From: Dryocosmus kuriphilus
Taxonomy: Eukaryota > Arthropoda > Insecta > Hymenoptera > Cynipidae
Assembly: GCA_038277395.1 (NCBI GenBank)
Contig: CM076189.1
Span: forward strand, 79,287,421-79,351,420
Length of the DNA stretch: 64,000 bases
Direction: 5' to 3'
Part shown: positions 33,176-44,981 of the stretch, piece after piece
Layout of the letters: each line of letters begins with the position of its first letter
Numbering within the stretch: the stretch's first letter is position 1
Made by a program: the position numbers and the translations under genes
Notes under the pieces: model-generated
Told to the model about the DNA's origin: nothing
The model's input: only the letters and a program-made list of their open reading frames with translations
Database searches by the model: none

Positions 33176-34914
33176 TGTAACGCTGCTAATTTACCCGCCC
33201 TAGGATTTCCTAAGTTCCCCCTACCGGATGTCTCAGCCTAGCCAGGGTAGGATGCGGGGACAAGGGTAAAAGCAGTGAAAACTACGGAGGTTTACCAAAT
33301 AAACAATAAACTATATTCTGCCTATAATATACAGTACTAAAGTGTGTTGGTGCCTGTGCAAGTGTAAGTGAGATCGGCAGAGTGCGTGTGATCGTCGTAC
33401 AATGCTTGCGTGTATGTGTTTGAGTGTGTGAATGGATACAATGCTAGGGTGTGATGTTGGCAGTCAGCGCGCGCAAACTGAGCGGGCTGGGCCCGCTCGT
33501 TGTGGAGGCGTTACTGCTTGATCCGTCGCTCGGCGGTGCGTGTTGGGGTCGCCACCCGAGTGTTCCTGTAACAAGTGTACAAGATGGTGTGGTGAAGGTA
33601 GTGTCCCCCTCGGTGGGGGGGGGGGGGGGGGGGTCGAATCGGGCCGCCGGTGGTTCGAGCGCCCCTCCCCGCGGTGCGGTCGGGCGGTCGGGGCGGCGTT
33701 CGCGGGTTTGTTTACGGTGTGCGTCCCGTTCGTTCGTCAGGTGGGTCTCCGGAGTCGTTGGCCTTGGTCTTGGTGGGGGTACCGACCGGAAGGGTGGCCA
33801 GGGTAGTCCCTGGACCACGGCTTCCGTGTCGCATGGGCCGATCATGGTGGTGACGCATCCATCGGCACATACGTCGGTATCTGGAGGGAGGAAGGTGCGG
33901 GTGCCGACCGGAAGGGTGGCTAGGGTGTTCCTGGACCACGGCTTCCGTGTCGCATGGGACGATCATGGTGGTAACGCATCCATCGGCACATACGTCGGTA
34001 TCTGGAGGAAGGAAGGTGCGGGTGCCGACCGGAAGGGTGGCCAGGGTGTTCCCGGACCACGGCTTCCGTGTCGCATGGGCCGATCATGGTGGTAACGCAT
34101 CCATCGGCACATACTTCGGTATCTGGAGGAAGGAAGGTGCGGATGCCGACCGGAAGGGTGGCTAGGGTGTTCCTGGACCACGGCTTCCATGTCGCATGGG
34201 CCGATCATGGTGGTAACGCATCCATCGGCACATACGTCGGTATCTGGAGGAAGGAAGGTGCGGGTGCCGACCGGAAGGGTGGCCAGGGTGTTCCTGGACC
34301 ACGGCTTCCGTGTCGTATGGGCCGATCATGGTGGTAACGCATCCATCGGCACATACGTCGGTATCTGGAGGAAGGAAGGTGCGGGTACCGACCGGAAGGG
34401 TGGCCAGGGTGTTCCTGGACCACGGCTTCCGTGTCGCATGGGCCGATCATGGTGGTAACGCATCCATCGGCACATACGTCGGTATCTGGAGGAAGGAAGG
34501 TGCGGGTGCCGACCGGAAGGGTGGCCAGGGTGTTCCCGGACCACGGCTTCCGTGTCGCATGGGCCGATCATGGTGGTAACGCATCCATCGGCACATACGT
34601 CGGTATCTGGAGGAAGGAAGGTAAGGATGGGGCCAGGTCGTCGTCGGTCACGTCCGTCATCGTCGTCGTCTGGTAACTCTGCCACGGGGTGCCCGTCCAC
34701 AGAGGAACCAGTGCAGCTTCTTCTCGTTGAGACCAGTCGAACTGACTCGACTGGGCGCACCGAGTGAAGTGCCCCGAGCCACGTCTCGTTCGTCCTTATA
34801 ACGATACGATCGGTGGCGCGCGTCGGCGCACTGGTTGCTCCGTGGGGAAGGGATGGTGAGTGCACCTCAGGTCCGGCTGATGGTGTTATAGCGGTGTGCG
34901 GATATCGCGTCACA
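33176..34914. mobile_element. Solo LTR of an LTR retrotransposon
   Basis: Starts TGTAACGCTGCTAATTTACC and ends ATATCGCGTCACA. It is flanked by AGGT at 33172-33175 and 34915-34918. Taking it out, with one AGGT, joins the LINE reading through as ERIDKVIEKIKEV, so both borders are firm. It is 1739 bp with no gag or pol. GC-rich compared with the window. A Gypsy or BEL type is likely from the 4-bp duplication and the TGTAACG start. Confidence 0.85.
33781..34627. repeat. 121-bp tandem repeat, seven copies
   Basis: ACCGACCGGAAGGGTGG-type unit starts recur at 33781, 33902, 34023, 34144, 34265, 34386 and 34507, exactly 121 bp apart, with few differences. It lies inside the solo LTR. The unit is not a multiple of three. 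The ORFs across it on both strands result from the repeat. Confidence 0.95.
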
Positions 34915-35733
34915 AGGTGATAGAAAAAATTAAAGAGGTGGCCGCAAAAATTAGGGACGAGGTGAGACCCTTAAACGAAGCAGAAAAAGGTAAGAGAGGG
35001 TGGTGCGATGAGAAATGCAGAGTGAGTAAAGTGAACATGAAAGAATGTGTGAGAAAATGGAGGAGCGTGGAAATGGAGAAAGAAGAGTGCAATAGGAGGA
35101 AAAGAGAGCATGACCGAATGTTGAGCGAAAAGAAGCAAAAGAAGAAAGAAAGGTTCGTAAAAGCGGTGGAGAAAGCGCTAAAGGAAGGAGGGAATGGGAA
35201 GTGATAAATAGGGAAAGGGGAGGAAGAAAACGTATAAACGTGGAAATAGAGATGAAAGAATGGACAGAATACTTTAAGTGATTGCTAGGAGGTGTGGGAA
35301 ATAGGGTACGCGGAGAAGGGAGAAAGGTAGATGCAGGGGAAGAGGGCGAAGTAATGGAGATAAGTAGAGATGAGATAAATGAAGCAGTCTCAAAGTTTAA
35401 AGAAAATAAGGCAACGGGGGAGGACGGCATAGAGAATGAAGCACTGAAATATGGTGGGGAAAGGGTGAGAGAAGATATGTGGAAGATTTGTTATAAGGTA
35501 TGGAAAAGGAGAAGGGTGGCCGGAAGAGTGGAGGACAGGGCTGATAGTGCCACTCAGTAAGAAAGGAGAGGGAAAAAATGTGCAGGATTATAGAGGTATC
35601 ACACTCATATCTGTAGGATACAAAGCTTACATAGGGGTGATTAGGAAAAGATTGGAAAGGCAAATTGAAGAGAAAGAGAGTATACCACACAACCAAACAG
35701 GTTTTAGGAAGGGGATGGGGACAACCGATAATA
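34915..35733 (+). pseudogene. LINE ORF2, linker and first part of reverse transcriptase
   Basis: Reads WCDEKCRVSKVNMKECVRKW in the linker, then after frame changes FKENKATGEDGIENEALKYG (35396 on) and PLSKKGEGKNVQDYRGITL with NQTGFRKGMGTTDN, standard finger and palm motifs of non-LTR RT. Interrupted at 35733 by the Tigger element. Confidence 0.8.
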
Positions 35734-37830
35734 CAGATATCCCTCTTTTTACGCGGTAGTTCCGTTCCAAAAAGGTACCGCGTAAAAAAAAGAACGCGTA
35801 AAAAAAGACATTGTTCTTATAGGAAATAGAGGGTTGGGTACAAGGAAGTGGCAGATTTAACATTTTCACCATATTTTATTAGTAGATACACATGAATTTT
35901 TAGCAGATTCACTTTAAAAAATCAGTAATGCGTGTCTGTTTAGCGCATCTCATGAAGTCTTTATGTAATTCCATATAAGCACTCATAGCTACTTCACAAT
36001 CGTGCTTGAATTTCATGCTGTGTACCATAATCGGATCATTTTCTAAGGCTAAATCAATGGCTTGTTGCATTAGACTCATAATCGCTCTCAAATTTGCAGC
36101 GGTGAGTGTTGGATCGTCGCTTTGTTTACCTTCATCGCTTGTTTTTTTCTCTTGGGAATCTTCAATAACCGCTCCAAGATCTTCTGGAGTTAATTCGACA
36201 CCTTCTTCAAAAAGTTCTCTTGTGTCCGAGGGTTGAAGATCCTCGAACCCTTCACCTCCAATTTCTTTCGAAACGCTGATTATCTCATCGGTAACATTCA
36301 AAACCCGCGTCTCTTTTTGTGACACAACCTCAGGCCACAATTTTCTCCAACCTCTATTTATAGTAGAGGGTGCAACTTCGCCTCAAGATTCTTTTACAAT
36401 TCTAATAGAATCAGCAATTGTAAGTTGTTTCCAATAGTATTTTACAAAACCTGAGTCATGTTCAGAATATTGATTGACAGCTTGCAACATATTCTTTAAG
36501 ACTCTGCGTAAGTAGTATGATTTAAAAGTCGTTATGACGGTTTGATCCATCTGTTGGATCAAAAAAATAGTGTTGGGAGGGAGAAACAAAATTTCGAAGT
36601 TTGGGTGAGCATTTAGTAATTCGGTCGAGTAAGAAGATGCGTTATCAAGTGTCAAAAGAATTTTGAAATCAAGGTTATTTTTTTGCAAAAATTCTTTGAC
36701 TTCAGGAAGGAATGATTGAACTAACCATGCATCAAAAATTTTCTTTGTTACCCAAGCTTTCTTGTTGGATTGCCAGAACACCGGCAAATATTCCTTTTTT
36801 TTCCACGCAGAGCTCGAGTAGTTTCCGATCTGTACACGAGTAGCGGTTTATATTTTAGCGTGCCAGTTGCATTAGCACAAAAAAAAAGAGTGTATCGATC
36901 TTTGCCGGCTTTGAACCCTGGAGCTGCCTGTTCTTGTTCGGTTAAAAAGGTGCGATTTGGCATTCTTTTCCAGAAAAGTCCGGTTTCATCGCAGTTAAAA
37001 ACCTGCTCTGGAGAAAAGTTTTTCTCAAAAATTTGTTGCCTTAACTGCAGAGGAAATTCTGCGGCAGCTTTATGATCTGCTGATGCAGCTTCACCGCTGA
37101 ATTTTACATTATGCAGAGAAAACCTATTTTTGAAACCTTCAAACCAGCCTCTACTAGCTGAAAATTTTTCTTTAGCAGAGGCACCACATTTGTTGACAAC
37201 ATAATCATACAAAATTGAAGCTTGCTCTCGAATCATTTCTGTAGACAAGGGTATTTTTTTATAGATCTTATCTTGAATCCATATAATCAGCATGTCTTCC
37301 ATTTTTTCAATGTTCTTATTTCACGTATATTTTACAACCTGCAAACACAATCGTACGCGAGAGTTGAAAAGTGTTTTTTCTTACAAAAATCATTTATATT
37401 CCACATCGATTTATACATTCACTTACTTTTACGTGAGATCCCATTTGTTGTGCGCTACTGCGAATTTTTATTTTGTTGTCTCGAATAGTCCTTATAGTAG
37501 ATTCACTCACCCCAAATTTCTTTGCGACCGCACTGACTCTTTCGTTTGCATCAAGTAAATTGAGAACTTTTATTTTGTCTGCTAAACCCATGACTTTTTT
37601 CACTTTTTTAAATTTCTTTGGGCTAGTTTTTGGAGCCATTTCGGAAAAAAAATTTACAAAAAAAACTAGAGGGTTTTAGATTTTGTTGACATTCGATAAA
37701 CTGTCCGAACATGGCTATAAACAAAACAAGCGAAACCGCGTATAATCTAGTTACGTCCGCGTAAAAAAAAATTTTGGTAACAGTTCTAAGACCGCGTATA
37801 ATCAAAACCGCGTAAAAAGAGGGATACCTG
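35734..37830 (-). mobile_element. Tigger/pogo-like DNA transposon
   Basis: Starts CAGATATCCCTCTTTTTACG and ends, in reverse complement, CAGGTATCCCTCTTTTTACG. TA duplication at 35732-35733 and 37831-37832. It is 2097 bp. Several inner CCGCGTAA/TTACGCGG words repeat near both ends. The transposase is on the minus strand. Inserted within the RT of the LINE. Confidence 0.9.
35909..37639 (-). pseudogene. Tigger-like transposase pseudogene
   Basis: ATG at 37639. Residues 1 to about 70 form a psq/CENP-B-type helix-turn-helix (VSAVAKKFGVSESTIRTI). A probable 88-bp intron (37426-37339, GTAAGT to TTTGCAG) follows. Next comes a CENP-B HTH region (GWFEGFKNRFSLHNVKFSGE), then the DDE domain with VFNCDETGLFWKRMP, LLTLDNASSY and IQQMDQTVI, all three acidic residues kept. 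Defects: an in-frame stop shortly after the intron, a frameshift between 36748 and 36787, and a stop at 36383-36385. The C-terminal tail (36340-35909) is acidic. Confidence 0.85.
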
Positions 37831-38340
37831 TATATGCGTGCTCAACTATGTAGTCAATAGGAACGTAGGTAACAAGAAAGGGAAACTGGTCGCAATATAT
37901 GTAGACTTGAAAGCAGCGTTTGACTCGGTCAATAGAAAGGTGTTTTGGAAGGCTTTGAAAGAAAGAGGAATAGAAGAAGGTCTAGTAGAGAGGATAAAAG
38001 AAATATCTGTAGAAACTAGGATGAAGGTAAGAATAGGAAAAAGGAAAGGAGAGGAATTTTGGATTGGAAGGGGTTTGAGGGTTTGGATTTTAGATGCGTT
38101 TGTGTGGTCGGTGGTAAGTTATGGAACGGAAATATAGGGATGGAAGGAATATAAGAGGGTAGAAAGCATGCAGGAGAGATTTCTGAGATGGGCCATGGGG
38201 TTAGGGATGGAGCTGTCCAAGTTATATGCTGAGAGAAGGGTTAGGTCGAGGAAAAATGGTGATAGGGCAAATAAAAAGGGCATGCAATTTTTAGGAAATG
38301 CTAAGAAAGGGGGAAGGAAGTAAGGTAGCACAAGCGTGTT
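37831..38340 (+). pseudogene. LINE ORF2, second RT part with internal deletion
   Basis: LNYVVNRNVGNKKGKLVAIY and VDLKAAFDSVNRKVFWKALK continue the RT. After IGRGLR the sequence jumps to VWSVVSYGTEI, so the segment with the catalytic YADD-type box is deleted. It ends at the Polinton target site CGTGTT (38335-38340). Confidence 0.8.
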
Positions 38341-38852
38341 AGTAGTATAGCAGTGTACGTTCGGGGCCACCTGACGGGTTGCCTACTTACAGGGGTTGGG
38401 TTCTGTCCATGCTAAGCATCGACAGTCGGTATTACCCTCGGTCGGTAAGGTAGGGTTTCTGGATGAATTAGAAACATGACAGTTTGTTACCATCCGTTGG
38501 TAAGGTAGAAATCTGTGGCAGTTTGTTACCCTCGGTCGGTGAGGTAGGGTTTCTGGATCTATTAGAAACATAGCAGTTTGTTACCATCAGTCGGTAAGGT
38601 AAAAATTGGGGGTAGTTTGTTACCATCAGTCGGTAAGACAGGAATCTGTCACTTATGAAATAAGCTATTTAACGTTAGTCGGTAAGGTAGGGTTATGTTC
38701 CGGACTATATACCTCGAGAATTGACGTGGTTCATGTCCGTGCTAAGCTTACTTTATTACGCAATAGTTAGAGACACGAAATCACCACCCTTACCACTTCT
38801 CTCTCACCCATAAGCAAGTAGAAATGCAGTCAGGGTTATGTAATGGAATTTA
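38341..38852. repeat. Left terminal inverted repeat of the Polinton
   Basis: Pairs with 52534-53054. It carries a degenerate 39-bp tandem motif with TTGTTACCATCAGTCGGTAA. The two arms differ at many sites, more than expected for a very recent copy. Confidence 0.9.
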
Positions 38853-38865
38853 CCAATTTCCAGAA

Positions 38866-40005
38866 TTGTTCATATCACGAAAACTGTAAGAGATATGTCA
38901 AAAGACGTTAGGACAATGGAGAAGTTTTTCACACTGATATAAATGATAGACTAAAAAAAAAATTTCAAAATTCCAAGATTTTTTTTATTTTTTTTTGCTG
39001 ATTTTCAAATTTTTGCAGATACCTCGAAAACGGTAAGAGCTACGCAAAAACGGACGAAATTTTGGGGTTTATATAAAAGGGGACTTCCTCAGACTGATCT
39101 AAATGATAGCGTTAAAAAATTTTCAAAATTCCAACATTTTTGATTTTTTTGGATTTTCAAAAGTTGGTGGTATCTCGAAAACGGTAAGAGCTACGCAAAA
39201 ACGGACAAAATTTTCATTCTATTTGAACGCTTTCTCAAACCAATCTATCTGATACGCTAAAAATGTTTTCAAAATTCCAAAATTTTTGTAATTTCCAAAA
39301 TTGTTCGTATCTCGAAAACCGTAAGAGATATGACAAAAGGGATTAGGACAAGTGGGAAGTTTTTCGCACTGATATAAATGATAGCCTTTAAAAAATTTCA
39401 AATTTCAAGGATTTTTTTGCATTTTTCAAAATTTTGCAGATATCTCGAAAACGGTAAGCGATATGGAAAAAGGGATTAGGAGAAGGGGAAACCTTCTCGG
39501 GCTGATCTAAATTATAGGCCAAAGAATTTTTCATAATTCCAAGATTTTTGTTTTGCTTTTTTTTTTACATTCTTCATTATTCACGTCAGAATATTCTAGA
39601 ATCTACACGTTTCGACAAGTTACGCAAAATGATGCAATTTTGTGCAATATGATGCAACGATTTTTCGCGCCAGAATGTTCTAGAGGGTTAGATTTTTCGC
39701 GCCAGAATGTTCTAGAATCAACAATATGAAGCAGGTTTCGACAAGTTTCGACACGTTTAAACAAGATGATGCACGTTTCGACAAGTTTCGACAAGTTTCA
39801 ACAAGATGATGCAATGTTGCGCAATATGATGTAACGATTTTTCCCGCCAGAATGTTCTAGAAGGTTAGGTTGCACAACGTTGCGGAAGATGATGCAATGT
39901 TGCCCAATATGGTGCAACGATTTTTCCCGCCAGAATGTTCTAGAAGGTTAGATTGCACAACGTTGCGCAAGATGATGCAACGTGTTCTCGAAGAATCTGG
40001 TGGGG
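38866..40005. repeat. Subterminal repeats of the Polinton
   Basis: 38866-39560 has about five diverged copies of a 130-150-bp unit starting near TATCTCGAAAACGGTAAGAG (38871, 39021, 39171, 39309, 39441). 39600-40005 has repeated GCCAGAATGTTCTAGAA and GTTTCGACAAG words. No ORF. These lie just upstream of the polymerase promoter. Confidence 0.7.
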
Positions 40006-40016
40006 GAGAGGTGGTC

Positions 40017-40050
40017 TATAAAAGTGCGAGTGGAGTGGAGTGCCGTCAGT
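40017..40050 (+). promoter_or_regulatory. Core promoter of the Polinton polymerase gene
   Basis: TATAAAAG at 40017-40024 and TCAGT at 40046-40050. The initiator A (40048) is 31 nt from the first T. The leader to the ATG at 40559 is about 510 nt and has a 105-114-bp unit repeated three times (about 40142, 40257, 40362). Confidence 0.7.
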
Positions 40051-40558
40051 TCAGCGTTGTCTGTTAAGTGTGTTACATTGAGCGACGAAAATCTCCAGTG
40101 CAGCTTTTTGTGAATTTTACTATTGACTGGTGAAATAATCTAAAGACAAAGCGAAAAGTGCATAACTGCAGTTTCTTATGGACCAGAAGTGCAGTTTGTG
40201 TTATGGACTTTAAAAGGAAGAATAGTGAGCGGTGAAATAAGGATATTGCATTTAAAGACAAAGCGAAAAGTGCATAACTGCAGTTTCTTATGGACTTTAC
40301 TAGTATTATGGACTTTGAAAGGAAGAATAGTGAGCGGTTAAATAAGGATATTGCATTTAAAGACAAAGTGAAAAGTGCATAACTGTAGTTTCTTATGGAC
40401 TGTTGAAAGAAAACAGAAGTGCTGTTTGTGTTATAGATTTTTATATATAGTGACTTTAAAGACATTATTGATAGTGACTTTACTATTAAGAAAATCTCCA
40501 TTGCAGTTCTTTTTTGACCGATATTTTTTCTTATCTGCGAATAAAAAACTCCGTCAAA

Positions 40559-43500
40559 ATGATACTCGACGAGTGTGTAAAGCTTGTTCCGGATATAGAG
40601 GATGCGTTGAGCTTGATGGAATCGTCTGGATTCACACCCCTCGATAAAGTGAAGAAATGGAAAAAAGAGTGCTCACTTTGTTTGAAGATAGTTAGGAGGG
40701 AACTGAGAAGAAAAACACCACCGAAGACTTTAGGCGAAAAACAAAAATGTCGAAATATAATTGAGAAGCTCGCGTGCTTGGAGGTATGCTTCGATGTATT
40801 ATATAAGAAGAGGGGAGGAGGAGGAGGAAAATCCGATGACATCGATAGTCGTGTCAAATGGCTAGATGTCGACAAAGCGTTCAATGCTCGCATTAAAACG
40901 TGTGTAGTGGCAAATGTAGTACACAAGGACGTTCTTGCTTTCTTAGACGATGCGCAACGTCTCTTTATTTCACGTGTGAGCAAGGACATACGACATCATA
41001 AATCACTAATGATAAACACTGTACTTCTTGCCTATTATACAAAAATTGGCAAAGACAAGCCCGATGACAAGAACATTAAATCAAAGAACGTAGCCTTATA
41101 CTATACGACTGATTTAAAGTTATGGTTTGAAACCTATGTCAGGTACCCGGTCCTCAAAGAAATGGAGGAATTTGAGGAGAAAGACTCTGGGTGGACCCTT
41201 CACTCAATAATAAAACTTTCCATCAACATCAACAAGTTGAATCCCATGAAGGCAGGTTCATACGTTGATCTTCCACCATCAATCAAGAGGAAAGAAGCAT
41301 GCGTGAACATTGAGAACCACGACAACGAGTGCTTCAAGTGGGCAATTCTCTCAGCCCTACATCCAGTTGACTAGGGAAAACATCCTAAACGTGTGACTAA
41401 ATACCAACAATACAAGGATAAACTGGATTTTTCCGACATCAGTCTTCCAGTTGCACTCAAGGATGTGAAAAAATTCGAGGAGAAGAATCAAATCTCTGTG
41501 AATGTCTACGGCCTTACTAAGAAGAGTGAAAATAAATTCACAGTGGTGCCTCTTCACCTCACCTCACAAAAAAGAGACACGCACGTAAATATTCTTCGTG
41601 TGGAGGAAGATTATGTTTGTGTGGATGGTGAAGAAGAAGAAGAAGAAGAAGGAGGATCAAGAACCTTCAACTTCCACTACGTATGGATTAAGGATTTATC
41701 CCGATTAGTTTCTAATCAACTGTCAAAAAATCACAGAAAAAAAGCTCATTTGTGACCGGTGCTTGCACTACTTTATCCAAGCGGAAAAACTGGAAGCACA
41801 CACCGAAGATTGTGTAAAACTAAATGACTGCAGAGTGGTGCTTCCAGAACCCGGGAGGAACATTGTTGAATTTAAGAACTTTAAGAACCGAGAACGAGCT
41901 CCTTTCATCATATACGCGGACTGTGAGTCTCTTTTGATACCCGTAAATGATGATGATGATGAAGTAGCAGAAAGAACCTCGAATACTGAGGTCTTTGAAA
42001 GACATGAGGTCTTCAATATTGGCTACATGTTTAAGTGCAGTTATGATGAAACACTGTCCTTTTACGAGTCATGTCCGGACGATGTGGAGCCGGCAAAGTG
42101 GTTTGCAGAGCAGTTGCACAAAATTGCCCAGAAATGTGACAAGATTTTGGCATCTCCAGTACCAATGGAAAAAATAACTTTTGAGCAGCAGGAAGCCTTT
42201 ATAGATGCCAAAACTTGTCACATTTGCCAGAAGGCACTACATCCTCCAATGAAAAAGGTGCATGATCATTGTCACTTGACAGGTAAGTACCGTGGTCCTG
42301 CGCATGAGCATTGCAACTTGGTATATCAGGACTCACACACCATACCTGTTTTGTTTCATAATCTGAGTGGGTATGACGCTCACTTTATCATTCGTGACAT
42401 TGCAACACAATTTGAGGGAAGAGTTAAAGTTCTTGCGCTCAATAAGGAAAAGTACATTTCCTTCACAAAGTACGTTCAGGAAACTCAGATAAAATTTAGA
42501 TTCATCGATTCATTTAGATTCATGGCCTCTTCCCTAGAGAAGTTAGCGTCCTACCTCACTCAGTATAAAATTGTCAGTGCAGTGTTTGCCGGTGTTGAGA
42601 GGGAGAAAGTTGAGCTTCTCACGAGGAAGTGTGTTCTGCCCTATGAATACCTGGACTCGAGGGACAGACTCAATGAAACCGAGCTTCCACCAAAAGAAAA
42701 TTACAGCACATTGAATGATTCGGCAATATCGGACGAAGATTATGCACATGCACAACAGGTATGGTGTGCATTTAACATCAAGACACTCGGCCAGTACGTC
42801 AGTCTGTACATGAAAACTGACGTTCTACTTTTGGCTGACATTTTCGAAAGTTTCCGAGAACAGTGTCTCGAGGCTTACGACTTGGATCCAGCACACTACT
42901 ATACCACTCCTGGCTTGACATGGGATGCCATGCCCAAATATTCAAAGGTAAGATTAGAACTCCTCACCGATGTTGATATGCTGTTGATGATTGAGCAAGG
43001 CAAAAGGGGTGGAGTAAGTCAATGCCCCAACCGTTATGCCATTGCCAATAACAAATACATGCCAGCGTTCAACAAAGATGGGGAGATCATCTTCGTTGAA
43101 TATTTAGATGCAAATAACCTGTACGGTTGGGCAATGTAACAGCCCCTCCCTTACGGTGGATTCGAGTGGGTTACGAACTTGCAAAATTTTGATTTCGACA
43201 TTCCAGACGATTCACACTTTGGCTACATTCTGGAAGTAGATTTGGACTATCCCGCGGAACTTCATGACAAGCACAATGACTTGCCGTTTTGCCCATAACA
43301 CTCGAGTCCACCGGGGTCCAGCCAGGAGAAGCTCCTAACTACCTTCCTGCCGAAACGAAAGTACGTTCTCCATTATCGTGCTCTGAAAAATGCATTAGCT
43401 CATGGATTGAAACTTGTCAAAATTCATAGAGTCTTGAAATTCAATCAATCTACATGGTTGAAAAGTTACATTGATTTTAATACTGCATTGAGGACTAACG

Positions 43501-44405
43501 CTAAAAACGATTTTGAAAAGAATCTCTTCAAACTCATGAATAATGCAGTTTACGGAAAGAAAATGGAGAACGTACGAAAATACGTTGATGTGAAACTCGT
43601 GACAAAGTGGGAGGGTAGGTATGGAGCAGAAGCCCTCATAGCCCGACCAAACTTTCACAGTCGAGCAATCTTCAGTGAAAATCTCGTTGCGATTGAACTG
43701 AGAAGAACTGAAGTTTTGTTTAACAAGCCGATCTATGTAGGGCTTGCAGTGCTGGATATCTCCAAAATCCTAATGTACGACTTTCACTACGACTACATGC
43801 TTGAAAAATACGGTGACAAATGCAAACTACTATACACTGACATGGACAGTCTTGTTTACGAAGTAAAATGTGATGACATTTACGCCGACATGAAAGACGA
43901 CATTGACAAATTTGACACCTCCGACTACCCTCGAGACAATGTTTTCGGAATGCCGCAAGTCAACAAAAAAGTTCTAGGCCTCATGAAGGATGAGTGTTGT
44001 GGTAAAATCATCACTGAGTTTGTTGGCTTGCGGAGTAAAATGTACAGTATCCGTGTAAATGGTAAAGACTTTGTCAAAAAAGCCAAAGGCGTAAAAGCAG
44101 GCATTGTACGCAAAACAATCACATTCAACGACTACACGGAATGCTTGAGAAATTTGTCAGTCCAAAGCAGAACCCAGTATGTCATCAGATCAAGACTACA
44201 CAATGTCGAGACGATTAAACAATCAAAAATTGCACTGAGTCCTCATGATGATAAGCGATGCTTACTCGCCAACACCACAGACACACTTGCGTGGGGACAC
44301 TACCGACTAGAGAATGCAATGGACTTTGACGCTACTGACGACGACAATGACGATATACTCACAGACAATGATTATGACCTTTTGGACTTGCTAGTTAAAA
44401 ATTAG
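40559..44405 (+). pseudogene. polB: Polinton family-B DNA polymerase, broken
   Basis: Would replicate the element from protein-primed ends. The ATG at 40559 opens an N-terminal region (SGWTLHSIIKLSININKLNP) found in insect Maverick polymerases. A Cys/His finger-like piece follows 41760. Exonuclease motifs: YADCES, NLSGYDAHFIIRD and YMKTDVLLLAD. Polymerase motifs: DANNLYGWAM (A), KLMNNAVYGKKMEN (B) and YTDMDSLVY (C). Breaks: stop at 41372-41374, a frameshift in the A run near 41735, stops at 43137-43139 and 43297-43299. Catalytic motifs themselves are preserved, so decay looks recent. Convergent with the integrase. Confidence 0.92.
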
Positions 44406-44474
44406 TTAGTGCAGACATATCATCATAACTGCACTTTGACATCGCCTTTGTAAATAGTTACTTTCTTGTAAATA

Positions 44475-44505
<31 letters not shown>

Positions 44506-44981
44506 GTACAGCGGTATCACCTGCGTTGTGGTGAATGGATTCTTGCAAATCTGACTCTAGTTCAACTTTTGTAAATGCACAGCGGTATCACCTGCGTTGA
44601 GGTGAATGGATTTTTGCAAATCTGCCTATAGTTAAACTTTTGTAAATGCACAGCGGTATCACCTGCGTTGAGGTGAAAGGATTCTTGCAAATCTGACTCT
44701 AGTTCAACTTTGTAATTAGGGTATATAGGAGTTATATATTTGAATGAAGACAAGATGTGAATGCATATAAATTGCTTTTCTTATTTATCAAGGAACCCTA
44801 CATCTACTTAGTGTAAGCATATATACATTTATAGTTTAGTCTAACATTGGTTTATCGTTGGTTTATCGTTGCTTCAACGTTGGCTCAACGTTGGTTCGTC
44901 GTTGCTTCAACGTTGGCTCAACGTTGGCTCAACGTTGCCTCAACGTTGTTTCAACATTGCACAGAGTTGATTCAACATTGA
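44406..44981. repeat. Tandem repeats between the convergent polymerase and integrase genes
   Basis: (TTA)n near 44475-44503. A 71-bp unit three times (starts 44509, 44580, 44651) containing CAGCGGTATCACCTGCGTTG. Then about 44841-44985 a 12-bp unit, TCAACGTTGGCT, about a dozen times, centred on the palindrome CAACGTTG. Non-coding. Confidence 0.85.

Noticed and set aside
33451..34913. Long ORFs on both strands across the GC-rich block
   Set aside because: They follow the 121-bp repeat through different frames and have low-complexity, unrelated reading on the other strand. They are produced by the repeat in the solo LTR.
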